Below, in pieces: positions 11,591-23,945 of a DNA stretch of 64,000 bases (within the stretch, counting starts at the first letter, position 1; each line of letters begins with the position of its first letter). This DNA is from Rhizophagus irregularis. Lineage: Eukaryota; Glomeromycota; Glomeromycetes; Glomerales; Glomeraceae. Under the pieces are notes generated by a model, which saw only the letters and a list, made by a program, of their open reading frames with translations, did no database searches and was not told the origin of the DNA. Location of the stretch: NCBI RefSeq assembly GCF_026210795.1, contig NC_089432.1, positions 4,526,001 to 4,590,000 of the forward strand, given 5' to 3'. The position numbers and the translations under genes were made by a program.

Positions 11591-13680
11591 GAATTCTATA
11601 GATATGTGTGGAAATTTTGACCAAAGAAATCATCTCGAAATAAGTAATAGTGGTAAAAATAAATTAGTAATATTTTTTTAAGCAAAGAAACTCGCATTTT
11701 ATAGTCTAGAATCCTATCTTCATATATTTCATTTATTACTCTGACCACTCGCCAATGGCAATAATAGATCCGATAGTAAAATTATATCTTATGTTCTAAT
11801 GCCACGAAAATTTGCCAGATACGAGATTTTAACATCATCATTCGCTTCATACATTTCATCAAAATCATCAATGATACTATTCCAATTGCTTTTCATAAAT
11901 ACCGTAAGGAAATCGGCAGAAGTTATTATACAGTTAGTAAAAAAATTAATTTATCAGTAAAAAATTTATGCGAAAGAAATGTGTGCTACGAAAAAAAAAA
12001 GATGATTATCTCAAGCAAATGTGATATGACTATTTTTTTTTTGTTGTACAATATAATATATCCCAAGTCATTGGCTGAGTTTACAGTCACATTATTAAAT
12101 TAAAAAAAAAAAGTAAATTAATATTGGTAAAAGAACATATATTGCTATATTTCTATATTTTTGCTTTGGACAGTTAGCTACATGATGTAATCAAGCTTTT
12201 CCAGTCATTGGATATAGTGACACAGATTTACAGATAATAGAGGTATCATAATAAGTGGATAAATGGATAAACTATAATAAACTATATACTGTGTACATTA
12301 TTTATTATTTAAAAATAATTAATATTACTTTTAATATGAATCAATAAAATGTATTTTTTCAAATTTTGGCACGTCAGTGGCAAAATTTATAGCCGATAAC
12401 CTATTATATTTCCCATATTATTACGCGTGTCAGTTATCATCTGATGATATATTTATCGTTATACTATTCAAATGAATATTGCATAAGTAATTTTGTGGTC
12501 GTTATCCGACTACGTGTTGAATGGAAGCTGTGCAGGAAGCGACTTACTAATATCCATTTTGACAACATTTATTTTTGTCACTGCATGTCCGTCAGTCCGT
12601 GTAATAGTTGATCATTTTTATTCTATCTAGAATATCAATGTAAGCCGAGTATAGATATAAATAAACTGACGATTGACTCGTTTGCACATATATTTTTTTT
12701 GATTTATCATATTGTATGGACATAGATAACAGGGTCTTTCACATGAACAAAGATGATTTATGAAAAATAAGATGTAAACAAAATTCGAAACAAAACTTTT
12801 CTTAATATCTTAACATCAAAGGTAGGATAGAATAGCGTGAATCAGAGGATCATTATTTCGCATGTATTTTTTCCTTACTAATTTATTTCAAAATCTTGCA
12901 ATAAATTCGATATTTATACATTTTATGAAAAAATGTTTGAATACATACTGTATTCTCCAAGTATAATTCGTGTTGTCCGTTTCTTTCTTAATATAAAGAA
13001 GTCATCAAAAATTTTTTTCATGGGATCACTGTTGTGAAACAAATTAAGATGTGGAACCCGTCAGATGATGAAACTCAAAAATATTGAGTCAATCATTGAA
13101 AGTGAAAGCATTTGTGAATCAGTTGTCAAGTGAAGGTTTAGACCTTAAAGGCGTGTACTGATGAAAATAGAGATCATGTGTAAAGAGATATGATATTGAT
13201 ATGACTTTAAACTACAGTAAATCTTTTATTATTTATTTTTTTAGCTAATAATAGACTATTGCATAGCTTATTCTAATATAGAAAAGTTAATACTTAATTT
13301 GAGCTTATTACAGTATCGCAAATAATGAAGAATCATGATAGTAAAAGAAATATATTTTAACATACTGTATGTTTACATAAAATCCAAGATTGCAGTTTGC
13401 TGTCATAATTTAAGTTTAGCGTTAAATGACTCATTAGTCGATTATCCAGCTAACGCACTTTATTCCAATAATCTTATTAAATGTCTAACGATACTGAAAT
13501 TTTGCCAATAATAAAGAATCGTGAATTGGTACTTTATTACTTTATCGCAATATTTATCGGAGAATGCTATTGGTCGATATGAGATCATTCTTATAATGAT
13601 AATAAATTAGTATATTAACATGTTGAAAGTATCTGATTTAAAAAAAAGCATGCATCAATTGAATAATATTCACAATCAAT
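11591..13680. other. Intergenic DNA, no gene recognised
   Basis: AT-rich with stops in all frames. From about 13230 it is paralogous to 24290-24600 and 31640-31950 (AATAGA-TATTG-ATAG-TTATTC words), the outer 3' flank of the class II genes. Nothing else recognised. Confidence 0.4.
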
Positions 13681-13689
13681 ATCGTAAAT

Positions 13690-14000
13690 AATTCTTATTA
13701 AAAGACTCTTATTTTTTATAATTTATTAAAATAATTTCTTCTACATAAAAGTTTGAATTTTTTTCGTTTAGATAAAAAAAATGTTCCTCAACATTATCAT
13801 CTTTCACAAGCTTTATCTTTCAAATATACGGTGACTATTTCGTAAGGTAGCACTAAGAGATAAATGTTAATTATTTAAGCCCAATTGATTTTCAGAAAAA
13901 AAAAAAAAATTTTAAATCTTCGAGTTTTATAGTCTTGGCATAACATTATAAAATAAATGGAAATCATATATATAGTTAATTTAATGACCTGCAGAAAAAT
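13690..14000. repeat. Family 3'-flank block, copy at gene 5
   Basis: Contains CATAAAAGTTTGAATTTTTT, ATTTCGTAAGGTAG, CCCAATTGATTTTCAGAAA and a TAGTCTTGGCATAACATT word. Matching blocks lie at 20670-20965, 24840-25120 and 46740-47060, shorter remnants at 49270-49380, and an inverted copy at 60640-60800. It is always 3' of a family gene, so the duplication unit included this flank. Confidence 0.65.
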
Positions 14001-14114
14001 AACTTAAAGTTTTATTTAATAAGAGATTATATAGAGAACTATATTTACTATTTCGTAAAAATAATAAAAAATAATTTAGCGAATTTAATTGATTTATATT
14101 TTACAATTTGTTAA

Positions 14115-15131
14115 TTACAAATTATCAATTTTTTTAAATTTATCTAATTTATGTTGTGCATTTTGAGATCCTTGTTTGGCAGATTTTTTATACCAATAAA
14201 TTGCATTATCTACATCTTTTGTAATTCCTTTTCCGTACTCATACATAATACCAAGATTATATTGTGCTATCATATTTCCCAAATTTGCTGACTTTTGATA
14301 AAATTCAAATGCTTTTTGCTCATCAATATTAGTTCCAATACCTTTTTCATAACAATATCCTAACATTGTTATTCCACCCGAGTATCCTCCTTCAGCTGAT
14401 TGCTTACACAATTCAAAAGCTTTTTCATAATCTTTTTCAACACCAATTCCATCTTCATAACATAGTCCAAGATTACACATAGCTTTTATATTTCCATTAT
14501 TTGCAGCTTTTTCATACCAATAAATAGCTTTTTTTAAATCATTTTTAATTCCTATCCCACTATAATATAAGTAACCAATTTTTAATTGTCCATTAGCAAA
14601 ATCTTCATTAGCCACTTTATCATAATATTTAAACGCTAATTTTTTATTTTTTTTAGTTCCATATCCATATTGATAACATTCACCAACATAAGTTTGTGCT
14701 AATATATGATCTTTTTCTGATGCGCTAATAAATAAATTAAATGCTTTCTCATTATTTTTATTTATTTCAATTCCATGATAATTAAAATATCCAAGTAAAA
14801 AAATTGGATTTGACCCATTTTGATTATTTATTAACCAATTATAAATTTCTTGTGAATTAGTATTTGAGTTATTAAAATATTCAATAACTTGTTCATTAAT
14901 TAATTTTCCTTCAATTCCTTTATTTGTCAATTTAAAAATTAAATCATTTACTTTATCAACTATTATATCAAATCCTTTTTCAAACGAAAGTTTTTCTCGT
15001 TCATTTGTAGTTGTTATAGGATCAATTTCTTTTATATTCATTTTGTCAAAATATTGAAAAAAATGAGATAATTTTTCTTGTAATTCTGAATTATTGGTAC
15101 TTAAAATTTGCATTTTCTTATTATTAGACAT
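14115..15131 (-). CDS. Gene 5: Sel1-repeat protein lacking the kinase domain, 338 aa
   Basis: Single open exon. It starts MSNNKKMQ, the family leader, then jumps straight into the exon 5 linker (ILSTNNSELQ, then IKEIDPI), so the whole kinase domain and most of the leader are absent. About six Sel1 repeats follow (ECYQYGYGTKKN, YLYYSGIGIK, LCYEDGIGVEKDY, YCYEKGIGTNID, IMYEYGKGITKDV with AIYWYKKSA), ending with a helical cap. No signal peptide or membrane segment. Expected to be a soluble alpha-solenoid adaptor. The promoter matches the class II kinase genes, so it may act alongside them (inference). Confidence 0.9.
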   Translation of the reverse strand: MSNNKKMQILSTNNSELQEKLSHFFQYFDKMNIKEIDPITTTNEREKLSFEKGFDIIVDKVNDLIFKLTNKGIEGKLINEQVIEYFNNSNTNSQEIYNWLINNQNGSNPIFLLGYFNYHGIEINKNNEKAFNLFISASEKDHILAQTYVGECYQYGYGTKKNKKLAFKYYDKVANEDFANGQLKIGYLYYSGIGIKNDLKKAIYWYEKAANNGNIKAMCNLGLCYEDGIGVEKDYEKAFELCKQSAEGGYSGGITMLGYCYEKGIGTNIDEQKAFEFYQKSANLGNMIAQYNLGIMYEYGKGITKDVDNAIYWYKKSAKQGSQNAQHKLDKFKKIDNL

Positions 15132-15231
15132 ATTGTAATTGAAAAAGAGTTTTTTTAAAAAAATGATACGATTGAATGTGAGAATGTCAAATGTTAAAAA
15201 AAAAATTTTTTTTTTTTTTTTTTTTTTCTGA

Positions 15232-15320
15232 AACGCCTTTTACGTATTTTATGCGGGTTTTTCTCCGATTGTCACACAGCGCCATCAGTATCACCAAACA
15301 AAAATGGTCTATCATCCGAC
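15232..15320 (-). promoter_or_regulatory. Class II promoter block of gene 5 (partial)
   Basis: Plus-strand order: CGCCTTTTACGTATTTTATG, GTCACACAGCGCCATCAGTA, TCACCAAACAAAAATGG, TCTATCAT. The ACTGCGG direct repeat that ends the block in sister genes is eroded here (TCCGACATTAAACACCGCAA). Confidence 0.6.
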
Positions 15321-16300
15321 ATTAAACACCGCAATTTTGGGAAAAATTATAAATGATCAGAGCTGTGGATTTCCATATTAAGTAATTCCGGCCCATTGCG
15401 AAATTTTTCGGACGCTATTAATGACACTGGGTACTCGCTCTGAAACTTTTTAATAATTAAATTTCTTGAAAATATTATAATTTAAATATTTTAAATAGAA
15501 ACGTTTTCATATGACAAAAGTTTGAAATTTAATCAGCAGCTCACGAATAGTGAATTTGATTTTTTAAATTCTTACAGTATAAATACATAATTATTTTATC
15601 AGAAACTGCAGAAACTGTGATCCTATCATTTAATGATGACATCAAATTTGTCATACTTGCGATTTTTGTGATCTAATAAACAACTTAAGATGAGCGATAT
15701 TTTGATTGTGTTTCACGAACTTTAAATTTGTGTTGCCAACTGCCAAGTATGGATTTTCTATAAACAAAATTTGAAATTTAAACCTTTAAGGTAATCATCG
15801 CTGAAATATTTAATAAATATTTTGATTACAAGGATACAATGTACATCGGTAATTATGAATATACTGTAAAATTTGTTAAGTCTTCTTCGATCCTATAAAA
15901 AAATGTTCAGAAATAATACAAAATAGAGTACAGTATACATAAAATGTCTATAGAATGTCTATATTGGACTCGGATTTTTTTTGTACATTTTTATATAGTG
16001 AGCCCTTTTTGCATATTTTCTATATATTTTATAAACATGATATTTTACATTTAATGATACTGTATATTTTACATTTATTTTACGTAAAAAATCATATCAC
16101 CTTTAAATAAATCTTAATATTTATATAAATGTTATTAAAATAAATTTATGTAAGCTTTTTATTTTTAATAGTATTCGATGAAAAAATATGAAAAAAATTG
16201 ATGCCAGTTAACGATCCTTAAAATTGAGATTGATTTAATGAATTCGTTCAGAGTTATCATCAAATGAATTATAACTCAAACTTGATATTTTATATGGCTT
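15321..16300. other. Intergenic DNA upstream of gene 5
   Basis: No gene recognised. AT-rich; a weak resemblance around 15540-15640 to intron 1/exon 1 of the kinase genes is too decayed to call. Confidence 0.35.
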
Positions 16301-16304
16301 AATA

Positions 16305-16490
16305 AGACCCCGGAAAAGTCTCATATAGGTGAGAATTTACCATTAGATTTAAGCGTCTCTTTCAGGGCCAGAATTATAATAATGTCAGTCAGTATCTAAA
16401 GAAGGAATAGTTTTCTGACTAGAATTGTCAAAATTATCCATAAAAAAGAATGATCTACATAATTATTATCTACGCGAAGATTTTTTTTTA
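16305..16490. mobile_element. Degenerate copy of the 30044-30265 MITE family
   Basis: Starts AAGACCCCGG and shares with 30044-30265 the words CAGGGCCAGAATTAT, ATGTCAGTCAGTATCTAAA, TTATCCATAAAA and GATCTACATAATTATT. The ends are too worn to define a target duplication. Confidence 0.55.
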
Positions 16491-16493
16491 CAT

Positions 16494-18065
16494 ACTAGGC
16501 GTAACCCGTCGCTTTGCGCCGGGGATTATACTTGCCCACCAAGTAAGAGACTAATAATAACACACTTACATTTTAATTGTCATGCAGTGTGAATAGGTTT
16601 ATTAGTTTTTACTATAATAATAATGGCATTAGTAGGGAATAAATGTAATAAATCACATAATTTATATGATTATACAAATAACAATGAATTATGTGTAAGT
16701 GTTATACAGTATATGAAATATTATTATTAAATGCAAATTTTATTTATCACACGGAATAAAATGTTGCAGTGCTGTGAAATTTACAAATTCATTACAAAAA
16801 CAATTTTGTATAAGTAGTTTATTGTTATATTGTTATAAAAAAAATCATTTTTTTTTATCTTAAAAAATTCTATTGTAGCATTAAAAAAAATTACATCCTC
16901 TGTTAAAAAAAAATACATATATATTGTTACTATATCTCAAAGAAATTCATTATAGCAATCTATTGTTATAAAAAAAAAAATATCTCACTAATTAATATGA
17001 AAAAAAAAAATTCCCAGAAAAAAAATTAATGACGATCTAATGTCATGAAAAAAAAATTCCCCATAAAAATTAATATAGTGATCTATCATCACGAAAAAAA
17101 AATATTTGTACAAAAAGTAAATAAATAAGTAATATGTTAGCCTATTATTGAGCTTGATACAACTTAAAAAATAACAATATTATTGATAATAAGAATCGGG
17201 GGCGCCGCAACATCGATCCGATCACCGATCCAAACCTAAATGGCGAAAGAATGCATTCGGGAAAAGAAAAATGCAGTTTGAGAGAAAAAAGCCAAACCGA
17301 AAAAAGAAAAAGGGAAAAAATTTTTTTTGGATTTGAAAAAAGGCCAACCGAAAAAAAAATAATAAAAATTCGAAAAAATAAAAAACGAAAAAAAAAATTG
17401 AAGGAACAAGGAGAAAAATCGGGTTGAAAAAAGAAACCGAAAAGGAATAAGAAAAGAAAAAAGAAAGAAAAAATAAAAAAAAAATTCGAAAGAAAAAGAA
17501 AGAAAAATTGGGGTTAAAAGAAAAAGGATAAAGAAAGAAATCGGTTTAGAAAGGGAAATTTTCGAAAAAAAGGACGATAATTCGGTCCAAAATGACCGAA
17601 AAAAAAATTCAAAAAAAATTATTAATACGGTCTAAAAAAAGACCAAAAAAAAAAAATAATATAAAAAGAAATCGGTCTTAAAAGACCGAAACAATATTTC
17701 GGTTTTGGAAAAAAAACCAAATCTAAATGGGGAAAAAAAAAGACAAAAAAAAATTTCGGTTTAGAAAAAAAAACCAAACCGAAAAAGAAAGAGAAAAAAA
17801 AAGGAAAAGAAAAAGGTGTTTCGAAAGAAAAAAAAGAAATTTGAAAAAAAGGAAACAACCGAAAGTAAAGATCGGTTCAAGAAAAAAAAACGAAAATTAA
17901 AAAAAGGGGAGCCAAATGATTTAGATCGGTCGGAAAAAATAAATATTTGAAAAAAAAAATTTCATTGGATTAGATGTATAACATGACTTGCCGATCAAGT
18001 TGGTCTTAACTATGGATCAACAATTCAAAATTAATTTATACAGGCTAATCTAAACGTTAGTCACA
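16494..18065. mobile_element. Repeat element with GC hairpin head and purine-rich body
   Basis: The head ACTAGGCGTAACCCGTCGCT continues into TTGCGCCGGGG; CCCGTCGC-TTT-GCGCCGGG is a near-perfect hairpin. The tail TTTATACAGGCTAATCTAAA recurs at the end of the 27977-29954 insertion, whose head ACTAGCTGTCATCCGTTGCT is also related. The body has runs of A and a long purine-rich C-poor tract at 17230-17950 (AAACCGAAAAAG-like). No protein. Class not assigned. Confidence 0.5.
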
Positions 18066-18069
18066 CCAT

Positions 18070-20660
18070 TATATGGATTGGGGTAGTATCGATAGTTTAT
18101 CGTTTCAAGCATATAGTGTATTTATTGTAAATTCACCAATTTATCTTCAAATTAAAGGCGAGTTATTGATTTTTATCAGTTAGTTATGCTTTCAGATCCT
18201 AGGTTTCTGAGTTCTGAATTTTCAGTTTCAGTTTTTAGTTAAATTCATTTCAGTATCAAATGTATTTATTATTACTGTTTCACTTAATCGAACAATAATG
18301 AATTAATTAAAATATTAAAAAAACGTGTGCTGTTGCTTCTGTTGATGCTTAAATTTTTTTATAACAAAAATATGTTATGTGCAGGTGATGTGTAGATGTT
18401 CATTGATACTTATATATAAATTTACTATATATAATAATGTTGACAAAATTTAATGTAGAATAAAATATTGAAAGTAATGAATTTAATACAAAATTTACAT
18501 ATCTGTAAAAACTTAAAATTTCTAAGAAAATTTATTTGATAATAAAATATTTGGAACCTTTATATATAAATCCGAATAAATATAAAATCAAATATAATTA
18601 TACTTGATAACCTAACTCATTTGTCTCCTTTGAATTTATTAAATCAAAGGAAATCTTAATAAATTTTAGATCTGTAAATTTAAAGTATTTGAAGATATTA
18701 GATATATTATATAACAATCCACTTCCATTTTAAGATCTAAATTTAACTAATTTCAATCCATAAGATTAATAATTACGAACCTAGTAGAAAATCTGAGGAG
18801 TACGCAATGGAAGCAGGTTATCGTAAGTTTAAAAAAGTATAATTCATATTGTAATTAATATTATTCTGGAAATCATTTGAAGATTAAAATTAGACTTTCC
18901 TGATTGTGATACTATTGTGATAAAATAAAAAAATATAATCAGACAAAACAAACTGTCCAAATATAAATTAAAAATATGCAACAGCAGTATTTTCAAAAAA
19001 ATATGAAGCTCGGGAGAAATTAGAAAATATTTTCATCGGGTGTCAATACTTGGAAGCAATAGATATAGATGGGAAAATTATGGATATACTGTATATTGTG
19101 ATAAATTCCTGGATTTGTTGATTAAATTAACACCACTCACTCTTTATACAACATTCACATTAATCGATTTAGGTATTTTAATAAGAATCTTTAAAACGTT
19201 TTTAATAATTAGAATAGTAAAGATGAAATTCATATCATCGTTTTTATGGAAGTGCATAATTTTATTGAAGAATACAAAATAGAAGGTATAATTTAGTTTA
19301 ATTATTATGATTATGATTTTGGAATCATGAAATTACATGGCTAGAGTGTATGAAATATATAGATAATTTTACTTGATATAATTCCATATTTTCCATATTC
19401 CATCCACTGTTTTATACTTTAGAAATTTAATATCTAAAATTGCTTGTGATCATTTCAATTTTCAATTTAATGATTCACAGCACGTTTTTTATGATGTATG
19501 TATGGACTTAAATATTATTTATTCGTATGATAATAAATAAATTTATTATAATTATAAAATAAAAAATAATTATATTGTCAATAAAAAGAAAAAATTTTTT
19601 TTACAGATAATAATAAAACATTGCAAGTTGAAATTTTACGTAAGTCAAAATTTAGACTTTATTTTTCACCTATAAAGGGGAATTGAGATATAGTAAAAAA
19701 TCATAGTATTTATTGTGCAATTAGCATAATCTCTTTTTTATATAAACAGTTATATCACATAACAAATCCTTTCCGAAATTATTCCTCACGTCTTCTTGTA
19801 CTACTACCTCTTCTTGTGTTGAAGTAAACGTACTCTATCTAAAAAAATTGAAAACATTAGAATTAATCTGATAAAGAAACCAAAGAACTCTTTGGTCTTT
19901 TGAACTACACTTCTGCACCTTACTGTCCAAATCAGTTTTCTTAAGGACCTCAACAAAGCGAGATCAATGTTAAATTGAATGTGACTCAAAACTAAATTGT
20001 TGATATGAAAGATATTCATGCTACTCCAATAGGAATTTAAGCATATTAGTAATTTTCTATTTTCCAGTTGTGCAACATCAATATCTATAGGCATTGGACC
20101 TAAATAGCCCATAGATGTCACTTCGAATTGTCCTCAGTCATTATAAAAGTAATATAAATTGTTTAATTAGCGAGACTTCACCTATAAAAATTTTTGGTAC
20201 AATTTCATTGGTAATTATGAAAACAATATTAATTAAAAAATTAGTTAAAAAAATTTCTTTGTTAATATTAGGCAGCTATTATAATTTTTCACATGATTTC
20301 GTATTTTGTAAGATATTGTATATAACTTTTTTTTTTTATTAAATAAAATTAAAAATGTTAGAGTAAATAGTCATTTATAATAAAATCAACAGCGTATAAT
20401 AAGAGAAAATATTAAGTAATTATTATTTTCTTTATCTCTTACCATTTTCGACTAATTATTCATAATGACAAAGAATCGATAAACAAGTAATAATTTTTAG
20501 GTACTTATTAATAAAAGCATTAAGTAAAGTTAATATTTCAACAAATTGAGGTAATAAAAAGACTATTAACGGATAATTAAAATAATTAAGAAAATTCGTA
20601 AAATACTTTTACAGTCACGGAAAACTATTAGCTGTGATGATAAATCAAAATGATATTTAA
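18070..20660. other. Intergenic DNA, no gene recognised
   Basis: Contains only short ORFs (19040-19282 plus, 19804-20121 minus) with no motif recognised. Both lie in AT-rich DNA without support from duplicated copies. Around 20400-20660 it grades into family 3' flank. Confidence 0.35.
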
Positions 20661-20669
20661 TAATCAATA

Positions 20670-20965
20670 TTGTAAAACAAAAATTCTAATTTCTAGTCTT
20701 TATAATTTCATCATTGAAATATTTCTTTTACATAAATTTTAAAATTTTTTGCTTTAGATAAAGTATTATATTAGTACTATCCTCTTTCATGATCTTTTCT
20801 TATATATGATTACTATTTCGTAAGGTAGTAGTACTGAGAGGAAGAGTTAATTGTTTTAAGTCCAATTAATTTTTGAAAAAAAAAAATATTTCAATCTCTG
20901 AGTTCATAGTCCCAGGATGACATTTTAAAAACTAAAAGGAAAATTATATATGGTTAATTTAATCA
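20670..20965. repeat. Family 3'-flank block, copy at gene 6
   Basis: Shares ATTTCGTAAGGTAG, TTTAAGTCCAATTAATTTTT and AGTTCATAGTCCCAGGATGA with the blocks 3' of genes 5, 7 and 10. Confidence 0.65.
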
Positions 20966-21084
20966 TAACAAAAAAAATGCTTACTATAAAAATCATTAAA
21001 ATTTTATTTAATAAGTCATTTTATTTATTATATAGAGTAGTATATTTATTATTTTATAAATTAAAAAATGTTGCAATTTATTGA

Positions 21085-22077
21085 TTACAAATTATTAATT
21101 TTTTTGAAGTAATTTAACTTATGTCGTGCATTTTGATATCCTTGTTCGGCAGATTTTTCATACCAATAAATTGCTTTATCAATATCTTTTGTAATTCCTC
21201 TTCCAAATTCATACATAATACCAAAATTGTATTGTGCTAACATATTTCCCAAATTTGCTGATTTTTGATATAATTCAAATGCTCTTTCCTGATCAATTTT
21301 AGTTCCAATACCTTTTTCATAACAATATCCTAACATTGTTATTCCACCTGAATATCCTGCTTCAGCTGATTTCTTACACAATTCAAAAGCTTTATTATAA
21401 TCTATTTCAACACCAATTCCTTTTAAATAACACTTGCCAAGATTTGACATTGCCATCATATTTCCATTATTTGCAGCTTTTTCATAATAATAAATAGCCA
21501 TTTTTATATCCCTTTTAATGCCTATTCCATTATAATATAAGTAACCAATTTTTAATTGTCCATTTGCAAAATTTTTATTAACCACTTTTTCATAATATTT
21601 AAAAGCTAATTTTTCATTTCTTATAATTCCATATCCATATTGATAACATTCACCAACATAAGTTTGTGCTAATACATGATCTTTTTCTGATGCATCAATA
21701 AATAAATTAAATGCTTTCTTATTATTTTTACTTGTTTCAATTCCAAAATAATTAAAATATCCAAGTAAAAAAATGGAATTTGAACTATTTTGATTATTTG
21801 ATAACCAATAATAAATTTCTTGTGAATTAGTATTATAACTATTAAAACATTCAATAACTAGTTCATTTATTAATTTTCTTTCAATACCTCTATTTGATAA
21901 ATTAAAAATTAAATCATTTACTTTATCAATTACTATGTCTAATCCTTTTTCAAACAAAAGTTTCTCTCGTTCATTTGACACTGTTATAGGATCAATTTCT
22001 TTTATATTTATTTTGTCAAAATAAGTATTCCATTCATTCGTATTTTCGGTATTTTGCATTTTCTTATTATCAAACAT
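21085..22077 (-). CDS. Gene 6: Sel1-repeat protein lacking the kinase domain, 330 aa
   Basis: Single exon. The open frame extends upstream to 22275, but that extension crosses the conserved promoter block. MFDNKKMQNTENTNEW at 22077 aligns with the MSDN start of every paralog and is chosen. After NEW the protein jumps to NTYFDKINIKEIDPI, so the kinase and part of the linker are gone; the break differs from those of genes 5 and 10. About six Sel1 repeats follow (ECYQYGYGIIRN, YLYYNGIGIKRD, KCYLKGIGVEIDY, YCYEKGIGTKID, IMYEFGRGITKDI) with the [12 protein letters not shown] cap. Soluble adaptor by family knowledge. Confidence 0.88.
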   Translation of the reverse strand: MFDNKKMQNTENTNEWNTYFDKINIKEIDPITVSNEREKLLFEKGLDIVIDKVNDLIFNLSNRGIERKLINELVIECFNSYNTNSQEIYYWLSNNQNSSNSIFLLGYFNYFGIETSKNNKKAFNLFIDASEKDHVLAQTYVGECYQYGYGIIRNEKLAFKYYEKVVNKNFANGQLKIGYLYYNGIGIKRDIKMAIYYYEKAANNGNMMAMSNLGKCYLKGIGVEIDYNKAFELCKKSAEAGYSGGITMLGYCYEKGIGTKIDQERAFELYQKSANLGNMLAQYNFGIMYEFGRGITKDIDKAIYWYEKSAEQGYQNARHKLNYFKKINNL

Positions 22078-22170
22078 ATTGAATAATAATAATAATTGAC
22101 GATTAAACGTCAAAGTTGTAAAAAAAAAATTTTTTTTTTCATAACCCCTTTTTAAGATCGTCCTCCGACT

Positions 22171-22240
22171 GTTACACAGCGCCATCAATATCACCAAAAC
22201 AAAAAAGCCGTCCATCATAAGCCGCAGTACCACAGTAATG
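22171..22240 (-). promoter_or_regulatory. Class II promoter block of gene 6
   Basis: Plus-strand order: GTTACACAGCGCCATCAATA, TCACCAAAACAAAAAA, GTCCATCATAAGCCGCAGTA and CCACAGTAATG. Nearly the same as at gene 7, together with about 50 flanking bases (TGATTTTTGGAAGTTACACA). Confidence 0.65.
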
Positions 22241-23397
22241 CCTTCGCGATCATGTGATTTTTGGAAGTTACACATGCCGGTTACATGTGATTTCGGATAA
22301 TCATTTCCTGTAGAATTGTAAGATCTTTAAAATTTTATTTGTAAAAAAAAATAAAGTTTTGAACCAATATTCGGTGCAATATTTTGAATTTATGTTCTTT
22401 ATATTTTTAATATACGGTAATTATTCCCAATGCATCATATTTTTATTACGAGTTATTGGCAATTTGGCATAACTTGACAATTGCACTATAATATCATTCA
22501 TTTTAATATTTGAAAGAACATTCTTTAACCACAAATGTTGTAACGTCGTATTAGCTTACTATTATGTGACTCTTCTTTTAAATGAGTTTATAAAAAAGGA
22601 TATAGTGAAGAGAAAGAAAAAAAAAATATAATTGATAATTTGTCTAATTTGATTAAAATGAGATCGATTAGCGGCGTTTATTCACTAACACGTGCGTGAA
22701 AGTGTTCGGAGACAAATAATGCGTGACAATTAAGATTTCACATACTCAAAAAAAATTCGTCAATATCATAAACAGTGAAATTCGAAGGGAGTGACATGTG
22801 ATGAATTAAACCATGATCATGTATGTAATCACAATTTTTGTCGGTGCGACTGGCCCAATAAATTTTTTTTAGCATTGAAAAATTGTCAAAAAGTTATATT
22901 TTAAGAAATAATTCGGTGTTTTCAGCTCTTATGAAAATGGTTTTATGGAAATGGTATCTATTATTACTATGTAAAACCTCCCTAATTTTTACAATGTATG
23001 TGATTTTTTTTAATTCACTTAGAACTGCGCATACACAATTAAAAATTATCGATATCTAAATTAAGAAAATTCAATTTTATTAGAATTTAGCGAACTTTAT
23101 GAATTAGTTTTTTGTTTGGCTAATAACAAGAAGTAAAAATTAAGATTCATTGATATAAAAAGTTTTTTTTATTACAATTACTTTTCAAAAATAATATGAT
23201 AATACTCTTATTATTATAAGAATATGGCAACAGTTTAATTATCTTTATAAATTCCTAATACTTACTTTCCTTTTTTTTAAATATAAATATTTCTTTAAAC
23301 TAAATCATAGATAGAATTTAATTTAGAAACATGATATGTCATAAAAAATATACTGTGCATGTAATAGTTATTTCACAAGGAACTGTGATTCTGACTC
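22241..23397. other. Upstream flank of gene 6, paralogous to gene 7 upstream DNA
   Basis: 22250-22425 matches 27850-27976 and 22410-22830 matches 29955-30600, so the gene 7 copy is split by two insertions. Empty sites are visible here: ACTATAAT once at 22485-22492, and TTTTTAATATACGGTAATTA around 22405. 23290-23390 resembles the intron 1/exon 2 border of the kinase genes. No ORF supported. Confidence 0.55.
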
Positions 23398-23745
23398 TAG
23401 AGTTTGGAATCGATTAAGACGGTTAATCGATTAAGGTATCTCAAAAATCGGTTAATCGATTAAAATTATTCAAACCATAATTCTGGTCAAATTATCTAAT
23501 GCGGCCCAGAGCTGTAAATTTTTGGTCACGTGTTCTCTGAACTTGGACGAATTTGTATTAATTTTTTAATAATCATAATAATAAAATAAGACTTTCCTAA
23601 AACTAAATGTATGATCAAAAGTAATTTGGTGCAATCTGCGGCCAAAAAAAAAAAAATTTAATGTATTTAATATTAATCGATTATTAATCGATTAGGGCCC
23701 TTGGTTAATCGATTTAAGGTTTTTTTGGTCGGTTCCAATCTCTAG
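23398..23745. mobile_element. hAT-like MITE, 348 bp, 7-base target duplication
   Basis: Inverted ends TAGAGTTTGGAATCGATT and, reverse complemented, CTAGAGATTGGAACCGACC. The flanks duplicate CTGACTC (23391-23397 and 23746-23752). Subterminal GGTTAATCGATTA words repeat at both sides. The paralogous stretch near 30960-31040 runs through without it. It has no ORF; ends of the YARNG type suggest hAT. Confidence 0.72.
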
Positions 23746-23945
23746 CTGACTCAATAACTTATATCATGATTCCGTACCATAAAGCCTTTTAATATACTTA
23801 TTTGAACTAATAATGATAAAATTTATTCCAATATTGATAGACTACTTACCCATCTTTTTAAATAAATAGTATCACCCGTAAGAATATATCTAGAAAAAAA
23901 ATCAAGAATTTTAATTAGGAACCGTGTGGAATAAAAATTATATAA

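Noticed and set aside
15440-15700. Possible kinase exon 1/intron 1 fossil upstream of gene 5
   Set aside because: A few words resemble intron 1 (TACAGTATAAATACATAATT), but no protein motif can be read.
17622-17858. Phenylalanine-rich minus-strand ORF of 78 residues
   Set aside because: Antisense of a purine-rich low-complexity tract in a repeat element; no domain.
19804-20121. 105-residue minus ORF and the 80-residue plus ORF at 19040
   Set aside because: No motif, no family support, AT-driven composition; chance ORFs of this size are common here.
22078-22275. Upstream extension of gene 6 to an earlier ATG
   Set aside because: The extension runs through the conserved promoter block and has no counterpart in paralogs; the MxDN start aligns with the whole family.
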